DNA from: Paraburkholderia metrosideri
GTDB taxonomy: Bacteria; Pseudomonadota; Gammaproteobacteria; Burkholderiales; Burkholderiaceae
Reading direction: 5' to 3'
Length of the DNA stretch: 64,000 bases
Assembly (NCBI RefSeq): GCF_904848625.1
Contig: NZ_CAJHCP010000003.1
Coordinates: forward strand, 62,001-126,000
A model generated the notes under the pieces. The model was not told the origin of the DNA. It searched no databases and was given only the letters and a program-made list of their open reading frames with translations. The number at the start of each line of letters is the position of its first letter. Positions within the stretch are counted from its first letter, which is position 1. Below are positions 47,538 through 56,607 of this stretch, piece after piece. A program made the position numbers and the translations under genes.

Positions 47538-48293
47538 ATGAGCGCGCGGCGCAACGGCGGCGGGATATGGCGGGGGCTCGTCGCCAGCGCGTGCGCAGCT
47601 GCCTCTACGTGGAGTCTGTGCACGCTGCCCGCGCAAGCGGCGACGCTGCAGATCTCGCCGGTGATGGTCGATATATCGGCCGACGCGAACGCCACCGGCA
47701 TCACGTTGAAGAATCCGGGTGAGAAGCCGCTCTTCGGCCAGGTGCGCGTGTTCCGCTGGGATCAGGCGAACGGCGAGGACACGCTGACGCCGACCCAGGA
47801 TCTCGTCGCCAGCCCGCCGCTGATCCAGATCGCCGCGCATGCCGATCAACTGGTGCGGCTGGTTCGCACAGCACCTGGGCCTAACGCCGCCGAGCAGGGC
47901 TATCGCGTGTTGATCGACGAATTGCCCGAACCCGACGCGGCCCCGACCAGCGGCGTGACGATCCGTTTGCGCTACTCGGTGCCGGTGTTCGTCGAACCCG
48001 CTGCCGATGGCGGTCAACCCCGGCTGTCGTGGCATCTGTCGCGCGACGCCCAGCACTGGATGCTGCGGGTCGACAACGCAGGCGGCAAGCGCGCGCAGAT
48101 CGCCGCCGTGCAACTCATCGATCACGCCGGGAACGCCTACCCGATCAACAAGGGGCTGCTCGGCTACGCGCTGGCCGGACGCGAACGGCACTGGCAGGTC
48201 ACGCTGCCGGATGACGTCGCGCAGAACGGTCCGCTGAGAGTGCGGGCGGCGGTCAACTCACTGCCCGCTGAAGCCGCCGTGGCAATCGAATGA
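47538..48293 (+). CDS. Periplasmic pilus chaperone (CsuC-like)
   Basis: The protein (251 residues from ATG 47538) has a signal peptide ending near PAQAATLQISPVMVDI and the PapD-like two-domain pattern: LKNPGEKPLFGQVRVFRWDQ in strand G1 context, LVRTAPGPNAAEQGYRVLIDELP with the conserved Arg-Val-Leu-Ile, and a second Ig-like domain (RAQIAAVQLIDHAGNAYPIN). It should bind SCPU subunits in the periplasm. A TTG at 47517 that overlaps the pilin stop is another possible start. It lacks a long FGL-type loop, as expected for archaic chaperones. Confidence 0.88.
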   Translation: MSARRNGGGIWRGLVASACAAASTWSLCTLPAQAATLQISPVMVDISADANATGITLKNPGEKPLFGQVRVFRWDQANGEDTLTPTQDLVASPPLIQIAAHADQLVRLVRTAPGPNAAEQGYRVLIDELPEPDAAPTSGVTIRLRYSVPVFVEPAADGGQPRLSWHLSRDAQHWMLRVDNAGGKRAQIAAVQLIDHAGNAYPINKGLLGYALAGRERHWQVTLPDDVAQNGPLRVRAAVNSLPAEAAVAIE

Positions 48294-48416
48294 GCACGCG
48301 GGAGCGCCGGCCCGACCGGTCTTCCGCGCCCGGCGTCCGGCGTCGGGCAAGACCGGCTCCCGGCTTTGACCGCGCCGCGCCCATAGGGATGGACACGATG
48401 CAGCGCCACGCAACCA

Positions 48417-51011
48417 ATGAGAATGACACGACGGCAAAAACGTCATGGAGGATGGAGGCCGCATGCCATTGCGCTCACGACCACGCTTTACCTGCTGGGT
48501 GCCACCCGGGCCGCCGCGCAGCCGCCGCTGCCATTCGCGGATACCGGCGCCGACGCGCGCGTGGCAGCGGGCGTTGATCTCGGTGGAGGATCGAATGCAG
48601 CGGCCGGCGACAACGCAGGCGACGGGTCTGGCGGCACCGCGCCAGCCAGCGTCAGGTCCGGCACACAACCGGCCGCCACGACAGCCGCATCACGCGCCGT
48701 AGCGGGCCGCGATCTGTATCTGGAAGTCATGCTCAACGGCCAGCGCACTTCGTTGATCGCTCACTTTCGCGAGCGGGACGGCAAGCTCAGCGCGACAGCG
48801 AAAGACCTCAGCGAGCTCGGCATCGCCACCGATAAACTCGGCGCAGCCGACACCGCGACGCTCGAACTCGACCAGATTGCGGGCCTGCGCTATCGCTACG
48901 ACGCGGCTGCGCAAAGCATCGACATGGAAGTGCCCGACGCGATTCGCAAGCCGTACACGTTCGACACGCGCGAACTCATCGCGACGCCGAACGCGACCTC
49001 GTCGCGCGGCTTTCTGATCAACTACGACGCGTTCGCGCAGACTCAATCCAATGCGCAACTGGCGCTATGGAGCGAACAACGCTATTTCGACCCGGCCGGC
49101 GTGCTGAGCAACACCGGCATCGCGTATCTGTACAGCGATCTGCACCGCTACGTGCGCTACGACACGTCGTGGAGCATGTCGAATCCCGCGACGCTCAGCA
49201 CCACGCAGTTCGGCGACACGATCTCGTCGTCGCTCGACTGGACCCGCTCGTTTCGGATCGCCGGTTTCCAGTGGCGCAGCAACTTCGCGCTGCGCCCCGA
49301 CCTCGTGACCTTCCCCTTGCAGGCGCTGTCGGGGACCGCCGTCGTGCCGTCGGCGGTGGATCTGTATATCAACAATGTGCGGCAGTTCACCGGCAACGTG
49401 CCGAGCGGGCCATTCATCGTCAACAACGTGCCGGGCATCACCGGCGCGGGCGAGGCGACCGTCATCACGCACGACGCGCTCGGCCGGACGATCTCGACCA
49501 CGCTGCCGCTGTATGTCGACACCCGCATGCTGGCCGCGGGCCTGTCGAGCTATTCGTTCGAAGCGGGCTTTCTGCGCCGCAATTACGGCGTCGAGTCGTT
49601 TTCATACGATCCGAGCCCGGCGGTGAGCGCGACCGCACGCCGGGGCGTCACCGATTCGCTGACGCTGGAAGGCCACGCTGAAGCGACCGGCGGCCTCGTC
49701 AACGCCGGCGCGGGTGCGCTGGTGCGCATGGGGATGGCGGGCGTCATCAGCGGCTCGGCGTCGGCCAGCGCGGGCAAGCTGAACGGCGCCCAGCTGGGCA
49801 TCGGCTATCAACTGATCGAGCCGCGCTTCTCGATCGATGCGCAGACCCTGCGCGCGTACGGCAACTACGGCGATCTGGGCGCGCGCGACGGCACCCCCGT
49901 ACCCACCGCCACCGACCGCGTCACGCTGGCGCTGCCCTTCTTCAGCCGCCAGACCCTGTCGCTCAGCTATATCGGCTATCGCTTTCCGGGCGCTCCTTCA
50001 TCGCGGATCGGCTCGCTGTCGTACACGCTGAACTTCGGCAACCTCGCTTCGCTGACGTTGAGTACCTACAAGGATTTTCTGCAGCACGATTCGCAAGGGA
50101 TTTTCCTGACCGCGAGCTTCGGTCTGGGCAACAACACCGCGATCAATGCCAGCGTGGGACGGCAGAACGGCCAGTCCACCTACAACGTCAATGCGCAGCG
50201 CCCGCCCGATTACGCAGGCGGCTGGGGCTGGGGCGTGCAGGCGGGCGGCACGGGCGCGGTGCCCTACCGTCAGGCCCAGGCGCAATACCTCGGCAAATAC
50301 GGCGAGGTGACGGCCATCGCCCAGGACCTGGATGGGCAGGCGAGCGCGTCGCTCGACATGAGCGGCGCGGTCGTATTCATGGATCGCACCGTCCAGCCCG
50401 CACGACGGATCGACGATGGCTTTGCACTGGTGTCCACCGACGGCGTCGCGAATGTGCCGGTGCTGCACGAAAACCGCGTGATCGGTACGACCGATACCGG
50501 CGGCCACCTGCTGATCCCCGATCTGAACGCGTACCAGCACAACCAGGTGGCGATCGACAGCATGAATCTTCCCGCCGACACACGCATCGCGACGGTCGCG
50601 ATGGATCTGGTGCCGCAATCGCATGCGGGGGTGCTCGCAGGCTTTCGCGTGTCGCGTTACAGCGCGGCCTCGGTGATTCTGCGTGACGCCGACGGCAAGC
50701 TCATGCCGCCGGGCACCCGCGTGCATCACGTCGAAAGCGGCGGCGACACGATTGTCGGCTATGACGGGTTGACGTTCATCGAGATGCTGCAACCGGACAA
50801 CCATCTGGAGATCATCAACGGCGGCGCTGGCGACGCTCAGCGCGCGGTGCAATGCCGGGTCGAATTTACCTATCAGCGCCCCGCCGACGGCACGCTGCCG
50901 ACCATCGGCCCGTTGACCTGCCGCGCCGGCGCGAGCACCCATGCAGCGGACGGCGAAGCGCATGCCGCGCGCACGGCGCCAACCGCGGCCACGCCGTCGG
51001 CAGTGCGATGA
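48417..51011 (+). CDS. Outer-membrane usher (CsuD-like)
   Basis: The 864-residue protein starts with a signal peptide (IALTTTLYLLGATRAAAQ) and a Gly/Ala/Thr-rich linker (residues 45-95). It then has the usher pattern: YLEVMLNGQRTSLIAHFRER, GFLINYDAFAQTQSN, TQFGDTISSSLDWTRSFRIA, AVDLYINNVRQFTGNVPSGP, RAYGNYGDLGARDG and the C-terminal RVHHVESGGDTIVGYDGLTF. It assembles and secretes the pilus. The 3' end overlaps the next gene as ATGA. The long linker and an Ala/Thr-rich C-terminus are not usual parts of the barrel. Confidence 0.92.
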   Translation: MRMTRRQKRHGGWRPHAIALTTTLYLLGATRAAAQPPLPFADTGADARVAAGVDLGGGSNAAAGDNAGDGSGGTAPASVRSGTQPAATTAASRAVAGRDLYLEVMLNGQRTSLIAHFRERDGKLSATAKDLSELGIATDKLGAADTATLELDQIAGLRYRYDAAAQSIDMEVPDAIRKPYTFDTRELIATPNATSSRGFLINYDAFAQTQSNAQLALWSEQRYFDPAGVLSNTGIAYLYSDLHRYVRYDTSWSMSNPATLSTTQFGDTISSSLDWTRSFRIAGFQWRSNFALRPDLVTFPLQALSGTAVVPSAVDLYINNVRQFTGNVPSGPFIVNNVPGITGAGEATVITHDALGRTISTTLPLYVDTRMLAAGLSSYSFEAGFLRRNYGVESFSYDPSPAVSATARRGVTDSLTLEGHAEATGGLVNAGAGALVRMGMAGVISGSASASAGKLNGAQLGIGYQLIEPRFSIDAQTLRAYGNYGDLGARDGTPVPTATDRVTLALPFFSRQTLSLSYIGYRFPGAPSSRIGSLSYTLNFGNLASLTLSTYKDFLQHDSQGIFLTASFGLGNNTAINASVGRQNGQSTYNVNAQRPPDYAGGWGWGVQAGGTGAVPYRQAQAQYLGKYGEVTAIAQDLDGQASASLDMSGAVVFMDRTVQPARRIDDGFALVSTDGVANVPVLHENRVIGTTDTGGHLLIPDLNAYQHNQVAIDSMNLPADTRIATVAMDLVPQSHAGVLAGFRVSRYSAASVILRDADGKLMPPGTRVHHVESGGDTIVGYDGLTFIEMLQPDNHLEIINGGAGDAQRAVQCRVEFTYQRPADGTLPTIGPLTCRAGASTHAADGEAHAARTAPTAATPSAVR

Positions 51012-51961
51012 GACGGCTCATCTTCGTTGTCGCCCTGTGCGCGCTGCTCGGCCTGATGCCGCGCCACGCCAGCGCGCAAACCTGTTCGGCGACCCCGTCC
51101 GCGCTGAGTTTTCCCAACGTCAGTCCGATCGCGCTCAGCCCGGTCGCCGCGACCGGCAGCATCCTCGTTCAATGCACGTGGCCCGCGGTCACGCTGTTGC
51201 CCAGCGTGCAGGTCTGTCTGAACATGGGCGGCACGGCGACCCGCACCATGCTGAACGGTGGCAGTGCTCTGCAATACGGCCTGTACTCGGATATGGGGCA
51301 TTCGACCGGGTGGGGATCGAGCCCATCCGGCACCCCGATTTCGCTGATACTCAATAAACCGGCGACCGGTGTGACCGCATCGGCGACGGTGAGCTACTAC
51401 GGCCTGGTCGCCTCCAATCAGCCGACCGTGCCGACCACCGGAAACGCCAACACCGTGTATGCCGAACTCGACTCGCAGCTCACGGTGAATTACGCGTTCT
51501 ACCTGCTGCTGTCGCCGGGCTGCGCCGGCGCGACGACCAGCACCGCCGGCGCTGCATTCAACGTCACCGCGACGGTGACCAACAACTGTCTGATCAGTGC
51601 AACGGGCGTCGCGTTTACATCGTCGGGCGTACTTAAATCGGCGCTGAGTGCGAGCGGTTCGATCACGGCGCGCTGCACCAACGGCGACGCGTTCCGGATC
51701 GCGCTGAACGGCGGTTCGAGCGGCAACGTCAGCCAACGGCAAATGCAGCGCTCGGGCGGAGGCGGCGCGGTGAATTATCAGCTTTACACGGATTCGAACC
51801 ACACGACCGCGTGGGGTGACGGCAACTCGGGCACGACGATGGCGACCGGCACGGGCACGGGCAATCCGGTGTCGATCAGTGTGTATGGACTCGTGCCGCC
51901 GCAGAGCACGCCGATGCCCGGCAGCTACAGCGACACGATTACCGCGACGATCAGTTTCTGA
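51008..51961 (+). CDS. Two-domain SCPU tip protein (CsuE-like)
   Basis: The 317-residue protein has a signal peptide (MRRLIFVVALCALLGLMPRH) and two tandem SCPU domains. The first, from about residue 24, has TCSATPSALSFPNVSPIAL and LNGGSALQYGLYSD. The second, from about 195, has VTNNCLISATGVAFTSSGV, MQRSGGGGAVNYQLYTDS and ends in YSDTITATISF. In Csu pili the two-domain subunit CsuE forms the adhesive tip. The ATG overlaps the usher stop by 4 bases. Confidence 0.88.
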   Translation: MRRLIFVVALCALLGLMPRHASAQTCSATPSALSFPNVSPIALSPVAATGSILVQCTWPAVTLLPSVQVCLNMGGTATRTMLNGGSALQYGLYSDMGHSTGWGSSPSGTPISLILNKPATGVTASATVSYYGLVASNQPTVPTTGNANTVYAELDSQLTVNYAFYLLLSPGCAGATTSTAGAAFNVTATVTNNCLISATGVAFTSSGVLKSALSASGSITARCTNGDAFRIALNGGSSGNVSQRQMQRSGGGGAVNYQLYTDSNHTTAWGDGNSGTTMATGTGTGNPVSISVYGLVPPQSTPMPGSYSDTITATISF

Positions 51962-52008
51962 CGGGGTGTGTCAGAACCCCGGCGGGCGCGTGCGTTCATC
52001 AGCGGGGA

Positions 52009-52335
52009 CTAGAAATTGACGGTCCAGACGGTTTGCTGGCTGTCGCCGCTGGCGGCGTAGGCGACCGGCTGCAATGAGGCGTTGCCCGTATCGGCCGATA
52101 CCAGTGGATCGAAGCCCGCCTGGCTGATCTGGAACGGCGCCCCGTGCAGACAGGACACGACGGGCTGATTCCTCACGGTGATCACGCCGTCGGCCGATTG
52201 AACGATGCAGGATTCCTGCACGATCAGACTGACGGCAATCGAAGCGAGTCCGGGCTGTGCGGCCTGCGAGGCCGGCACGCTCAGGAGTGCGAGAAACATT
52301 ACCGCTGATGCGGTGGCCACATGGCGGGACTTCAT
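52009..52335 (-). CDS. Small exported pilin-like protein, opposite to the pilus operon
   Basis: The 108-residue protein has a signal peptide (ASAVMFLALLSVPASQAAQ). The mature part (IAVSLIVQESCIVQSADGV and VSCLHGAPFQISQAG, ending QTVWTVNF) shares the SCPU pattern of an N-terminal strand with Cys, a second Cys about 16 residues on, and a C-terminal aromatic-Asn-Phe strand. It is shorter than a full SCPU domain. It may be an accessory or degenerate pilus subunit; the orientation means it is not part of the operon. Confidence 0.65.
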   Translation of the reverse strand: MKSRHVATASAVMFLALLSVPASQAAQPGLASIAVSLIVQESCIVQSADGVITVRNQPVVSCLHGAPFQISQAGFDPLVSADTGNASLQPVAYAASGDSQQTVWTVNF

Positions 52336-52356
52336 GGTGTTCGTAAGCGGGTTAAT

Positions 52357-52428
52357 GACGCAGAAGACGAGGCGAAGTACGAGGCAAAGGACGATGCAAA
52401 GGTCAATGCAAAGGTCAATGCAGAAGAT
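52357..52428. repeat. Degenerate 12-bp tandem repeat
   Basis: Six consecutive 12-base units: gacgcagaagac, gaggcgaagtac, gaggcaaaggac, gatgcaaaggtc, aatgcaaaggtc, aatgcagaagat. It lies between the transglutaminase-like gene and the small exported protein, both on the minus strand. No frame with a start codon uses it. The core atgcaaagg is shared with the repeat at 28149-28181. Confidence 0.9.
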
Positions 52429-52450
52429 GTCGGCATTTCATCGCAGAACT

Positions 52451-53278
52451 TTAGGATTCCAGGCCGGTGAAAACCTGGATCGCCTCGCACACCACGGTGA
52501 ATTTCAGCAGTTGCGTCGGCCCGAACGTATTGCTGATCGCGACATCGGCGGCGTCGCGCCCGCGCGCCATCAACACGCGTCCGGTGCGCGGCGCGTTGTT
52601 GCGTGGATCGAAGGTTTGCCAGCAGCCGCCAATATAGGCCTCGAACCATGCGGCGAAATCCATCGGTGCATACGGCGGCGGCAGGCCGACATCGCTGATA
52701 TAGCCCGTGCAATAGCGGGCCGGAATGTTCATCGCCCGGCACAGCGCCACGGCCAGATGCGCGTAGTCCCGGCACACGCCCTTGCGCTCCTGCCACGCCT
52801 GCCATGCGGTTTTGGTGGGACGCGCGAAGTCGTAGCCGAACACGATGTGATTGTGTACGTAATCGCAGATCGCCTCCACGCGGCAGCGGCCGAGCGGCAG
52901 CGTGCCAAACTTCTGCCACGCAAATTCGGACAGTAGATCCGTTTCGCAGTACCGGCTGCCCAACAGGAACATCAGCGTGTCGCTGGGCAACGCCTCGACC
53001 GGATGCTGCTCGATAAACGGCGGCCTCTGCTCCGGCTCGGACGACACATCGAGCACCGCGTTGGTCGAGAATGCAATTTTTCCGGGCGGCGCAAACAGCC
53101 GGCTGCACAGATTGCCGAAACCGTCGCGATACTGGCTGATCGGCAACGGCGGATCGACCACCAGCAGATCGGGACTCAGCATCTCTTTTGCGTGCGAGAA
53201 GTGCGTGTTCAGCATCAACAGCATCGGCGTCGGTTGCACGCATTCGTAAACCAGTTCGTAGCCAACGCGCAATTTCAT
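52451..53278 (-). CDS. Transglutaminase-like protein without the usual catalytic His
   Basis: The 275-residue protein starts at ATG 53278 (MKLRVGYELVYECVQPTPML). The N-terminal part is the domain that precedes transglutaminase-like cores in bacterial proteins. The core has the nucleophile region WQERKGVCRDYAHLAVALCR (Cys169) and DPRNN (Asp224), but the position of the catalytic His in the usual HAWVE pattern reads AAWFE. Some family members have Ser there, so this is a subfamily trait or a loss of activity. It has no signal peptide. A long ORF upstream in frame is not conserved. Confidence 0.83.
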   Translation of the reverse strand: MKLRVGYELVYECVQPTPMLLMLNTHFSHAKEMLSPDLLVVDPPLPISQYRDGFGNLCSRLFAPPGKIAFSTNAVLDVSSEPEQRPPFIEQHPVEALPSDTLMFLLGSRYCETDLLSEFAWQKFGTLPLGRCRVEAICDYVHNHIVFGYDFARPTKTAWQAWQERKGVCRDYAHLAVALCRAMNIPARYCTGYISDVGLPPPYAPMDFAAWFEAYIGGCWQTFDPRNNAPRTGRVLMARGRDAADVAISNTFGPTQLLKFTVVCEAIQVFTGLES

Positions 53279-53940
53279 CGCCACGCCCTCTTCCAGTTGA
53301 AACATTCCGTTGACGCTTCCCGTCCGCGCAATTCCGCTGTCCGTAGACAGCCGCGCAGGCGGGGTTATTTGGCACGCGGTCGATTGCGTTGTTCTTTCTG
53401 CTTGAAAAACACGCACCGGCATCAGGTGGCCGGACGCGTTCGTGTCATGGAGGCGACCTCGCGGGCCAACCGCGGATCGGTGACAGGAATCTCGGACTAC
53501 GCTAATGCGACGCATCGCCAAACACGGCCGCTGATTCATCTGAAGCTACGATGAATGCCAGCGACTGCACGCTGTCGATCGCCGTCGTTCTCGTCAAACG
53601 CCGCTGCCTCGCAGGCCTGATAGTGACAGCAAGGTGACAGCAAGGCTCGAGCCTGACGGGGCGCGCGAACCGCAGCGGGACCTGGAAGCGCCCATGCGTG
53701 ATCGGAAAACGACGGGCCAGCATACACCCGCCGAATTCATTCCCAACGTTCATCTAAATAACTGCGCAAAGCGCGGAAGTTATCAACAGAATCTGTTCGC
53801 AAATCTGTGCATAACTAGCCGGCAAAATCTGCAAGCTGTTGATGTGCTTGCCATTTTTACCGCGACGTCGATGTTGGGCACGCGCGGCGGTCCTGCTGCG
53901 TCATATTTCGGGGCGCTTGCCCCTCACGCGGCGCGCGCCC
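53279..53940. other. 662-base gap with an imperfect inverted repeat
   Basis: No gene is supported. The region contains AGTTATCAACAGA (53778-53790) and TCTGTGCATAACT (53804-53816), an inverted pair with two mismatches that includes TTATCAACA and, on the other strand, TTATGCACA, both close to the DnaA box. The remaining sequence is GC-rich with no clear promoter or terminator. Confidence 0.45.
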
Positions 53941-55347
53941 TCACTCCCTCGCCCCGCTTCGCGCTGCGCTACTCGCCGCTTCCTGCGCGGCGGGCGCGTT
54001 GCGCGCCTCCTCGCGCCATTGTTGCCGCGAATGGATCATCCGCCGCACGGCAAGACGTGCCATCTTGACCCAACCCGACGGACGCGGATCGGCCAGCATG
54101 CTCAGCGCGCGCGCATAGTCGAGCGTAAGACCGGGCGTCCACGCCATCGTCGCCGCACGCTTGCGCAGCTGCGCAGCGACCCACAACTCCGGCGTCGTGA
54201 TGACCCGCCAGAACGGCCGCCAGTCGCCAACGCTGCCCCACACCCGCGCCGATGCGCCTTCGATCGCGGCTTCCAGCGCGCGCGACACCGTGCTCGAACA
54301 GTTGCGGTGCGTGAGGTTATAAGTCGTGTCCTGTCGATACGCGTCCCAGAAGCGCCGCAGACGCACCGGATCGTAATTGCGGATGCGCACCTGAATCGTC
54401 GACGGGCACCATGCTGTCGATTCGGTCTGGTAATCGGGTTGGAAAACGCCCGGCACGTCATTCTCGCGCGTGGCACGCAGAAGCCGCGTGAAGTCGTCGG
54501 GAGAGCGATCGATTTCGACACCCGGATACAGGCTGATGTAGATACCCTCGGGCGATTCGAGCGCGGCATGGCCGGTCGATATCACGCCGTGGCGATCCAC
54601 CGCCGCAATATAGCGATCGACAATCAACTGACGGCGCGCCTCGCTTCTGGCCGAGCCGACCGGCGTCCACACGTGCACGGTGAGCGCCGCTTCGTCGGCG
54701 GCGGGCGGGCCGTCCCATTCGGTTTTAAGCGGCACGCCGGGCGTGCGCGAACCCATGGTTGCGTGCGCATCGCCCGGGGCGACCGCAGGATTCGATGACA
54801 AGCGCCGTACTCGCGTGCTGAGCAGGATCAGATTCCAGCCGCCGAACATCAGCCCGAGGCCGAGGCAATACGGCACGGTGCCGACGTAATGGGTGGGGAA
54901 AGGCTGGAAGAAGAAAATCGCCAGCGCGATTTCAAGCGCGCCGCCGGCTACCGCCAGCCGCCACGTGCGGTAGCGGACCACGCGCGCGGAGACGATCTGC
55001 AGCGTGCCATCGGCCAGAAAAAGCGTGCCGAAGATCATCGACAGAATGAAGTTGCCGTGATGATGACCGGCGAGAATCAGCGCCGCCGCCACGCAGAATG
55101 CGAGGCCCTTCACATAGCGCAGCGTGCGTTGCCCGCCCATGCCGGTCCACGCGATAGCCAGCGTGCCGAGCCCTTCGAGCAACAGCAACAGCGCAAACGG
55201 CGTAATCGGAAAATAAAGCGCGTTATCGAGCGCGTCGACGAACACCACCAAGCCGAGCACCAGGCTTATCCAGCCGACGATCTGCAGCGACCGCCAGCGG
55301 GTGCGCAGATAATCGACGCCTAGCAGGATCATGACGAGACGGACCAT
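53941..55347 (-). CDS. HdeD-like membrane protein fused to a possible papain-like domain
   Basis: The 468-residue protein starts at ATG 55347 with an ideal GGAGGG site. Residues 20-180 have about six TM helices of the HdeD/DUF308 type (VGWISLVLGLVVFVDALDNA, LLLLLEGLGTLAIAW, FGTLFLADGTLQIVSAR). From about 220 a soluble domain follows with His260 in ISTGHAALE and Cys350 in THRNCSSTVSRAL. His before Cys with these contexts resembles permuted papain-like (NlpC/P60- or LRAT-like) hydrolases; this is inference. The role may be at the inner membrane. Confidence 0.7.
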   Translation of the reverse strand: MVRLVMILLGVDYLRTRWRSLQIVGWISLVLGLVVFVDALDNALYFPITPFALLLLLEGLGTLAIAWTGMGGQRTLRYVKGLAFCVAAALILAGHHHGNFILSMIFGTLFLADGTLQIVSARVVRYRTWRLAVAGGALEIALAIFFFQPFPTHYVGTVPYCLGLGLMFGGWNLILLSTRVRRLSSNPAVAPGDAHATMGSRTPGVPLKTEWDGPPAADEAALTVHVWTPVGSARSEARRQLIVDRYIAAVDRHGVISTGHAALESPEGIYISLYPGVEIDRSPDDFTRLLRATRENDVPGVFQPDYQTESTAWCPSTIQVRIRNYDPVRLRRFWDAYRQDTTYNLTHRNCSSTVSRALEAAIEGASARVWGSVGDWRPFWRVITTPELWVAAQLRKRAATMAWTPGLTLDYARALSMLADPRPSGWVKMARLAVRRMIHSRQQWREEARNAPAAQEAASSAARSGARE

Positions 55348-55478
55348 CGCAAGCCCTCCGTGACCGGTACGCACTTCTGAGCGTCATCTTAACCACATTC
55401 AGAAAGAACACCGGCAGCGGACGCCCTGGCGCGTCGTCTCGCCATCCACGACCGGCTCGTTAAAAGCCGCTCAGCGGG

Positions 55479-56402
55479 TCAGGCCGCCGCAGCCTGGGGC
55501 ATCGCCTCGCGCTGCTCGCCGCCCAGCGCGTCGAGCAGACCGGTCAGCATGCGGTCGAGTTCGGCGGTCATCAGCGTGAAGTCGGAGTCGAAGCGCTCGT
55601 CGTCGTTCTGCGCGGTCGGGTCGCTGGCTTCCTTCAACACGTCGAGCGCCGCGATGCGCTTGATGGTCAGCGACGGTGTGAGCACGAACGACACGCGGTC
55701 GTTCCACGTCATCGCGAGTCGCATGCATTGCTTGCCGGCTTCGATATGACGGCGCATATCTTCGGCATCCAGAGTGTGTCCGACATAGCGCACCGTGGCA
55801 TTGCCCTCGTTAGGCGAGCGCAGTTCGGTGTCCTGGTCGAGCGAGAAACCCGCGGGACCTTCGCCGGACAGCAGCCACTCCGTCATCGCCGCGACCGGCG
55901 ATTGCGTCACGCGCACCGTGCCGAGCGGCAATTGATCGATCGATTTCACCAGCAGGCCGCGCACTTCATCGGCCACTGCTTGCGACGCAGCGTCGATCAC
56001 CAGCCAGCCGTTCCTGCCATCGATCCACACGCGTGTATCGCGGCGAATGCTGAACGCGCGCGGCAGCAGTTCGTCGGTGACCTGCTCCTTGAGTTCGCGC
56101 ATCTGCTTGCGGCCAGGTTTGAAGCCCTGCTGGTCTTCGAGTTCGAGCGCGCGCTCCTTCGTCACCTGAGTGACGACCGACGCGGGCAGCAGTTTTTTTT
56201 CGGTACGGAACATCAGCAGCATCTGGCCATTGAGCGCGACCACCAGCGAGTCGTTATCGCGTGGCGACGCCCAGCCGTGGCTTTGCATCTCGACGCTGTT
56301 GCCGGGTGCAAACGCGTGCGGCGCGAGCCACTTCTGCATCTGTTCGGGGGTGACGGACCACGGAGCGGGAAGACGGTGAAGCTGAAGGTTTTTGAACCAC
56401 AT
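55479..56402 (-). CDS. rdgC: Recombination-associated protein RdgC
   Basis: RdgC forms a ring around DNA and restrains RecA. The 307-residue protein (E. coli 303) starts [15 protein letters not shown] and has [58 protein letters not shown] and [20 protein letters not shown], all family signatures. The start at 56402 is the conserved one; the frame is open further upstream. The gene is divergent from an exported SnoaL-like gene. Confidence 0.95.
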   Translation of the reverse strand: MWFKNLQLHRLPAPWSVTPEQMQKWLAPHAFAPGNSVEMQSHGWASPRDNDSLVVALNGQMLLMFRTEKKLLPASVVTQVTKERALELEDQQGFKPGRKQMRELKEQVTDELLPRAFSIRRDTRVWIDGRNGWLVIDAASQAVADEVRGLLVKSIDQLPLGTVRVTQSPVAAMTEWLLSGEGPAGFSLDQDTELRSPNEGNATVRYVGHTLDAEDMRRHIEAGKQCMRLAMTWNDRVSFVLTPSLTIKRIAALDVLKEASDPTAQNDDERFDSDFTLMTAELDRMLTGLLDALGGEQREAMPQAAAA

Positions 56403-56490
56403 GGGCGAGGTCGTTTCCGGGGCAAAGCGCGTCATTCTATCTGACGGCAGAGCCGGGTGCCCTCGAAAGCTGGTAACGAAGTTGCCGGTT

Positions 56491-56535
56491 ATTTTCAAAT
56501 TTAAAGTGAAAATCCTTTAATCGGCAGACCGATTA
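56491..56535. promoter_or_regulatory. Two palindromes in the rdgC/SnoaL intergenic region
   Basis: ATTTTCA/TGAAAAT (56491-56497 and 56507-56513) and TAATCGG/CCGATTA (56518-56524 and 56529-56535) are perfect 7-bp inverted repeats, 9 and 4 bases apart, in an AT-rich stretch. They are candidate operators for one or both genes. No matching regulator is encoded nearby. Confidence 0.45.
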
Positions 56536-56607
56536 TCAAATGCAGTCATTAGCCGGAGAATGCGTTTCATCGACCCATTCACCGATTCAGCTTCTCTGGA
56601 GAACCCC

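Noticed and set aside
53778..53816. Replication origin at the DnaA-box-like pair
   Set aside because: Only two weak boxes, no AT-rich unwinding region, and no dnaA, repA or parAB genes.
53634..54068. 144-residue plus-strand ORF overlapping the HdeD-like gene end
   Set aside because: No ribosome-binding site and no recognisable domain; half of it is antisense to a well-supported gene.
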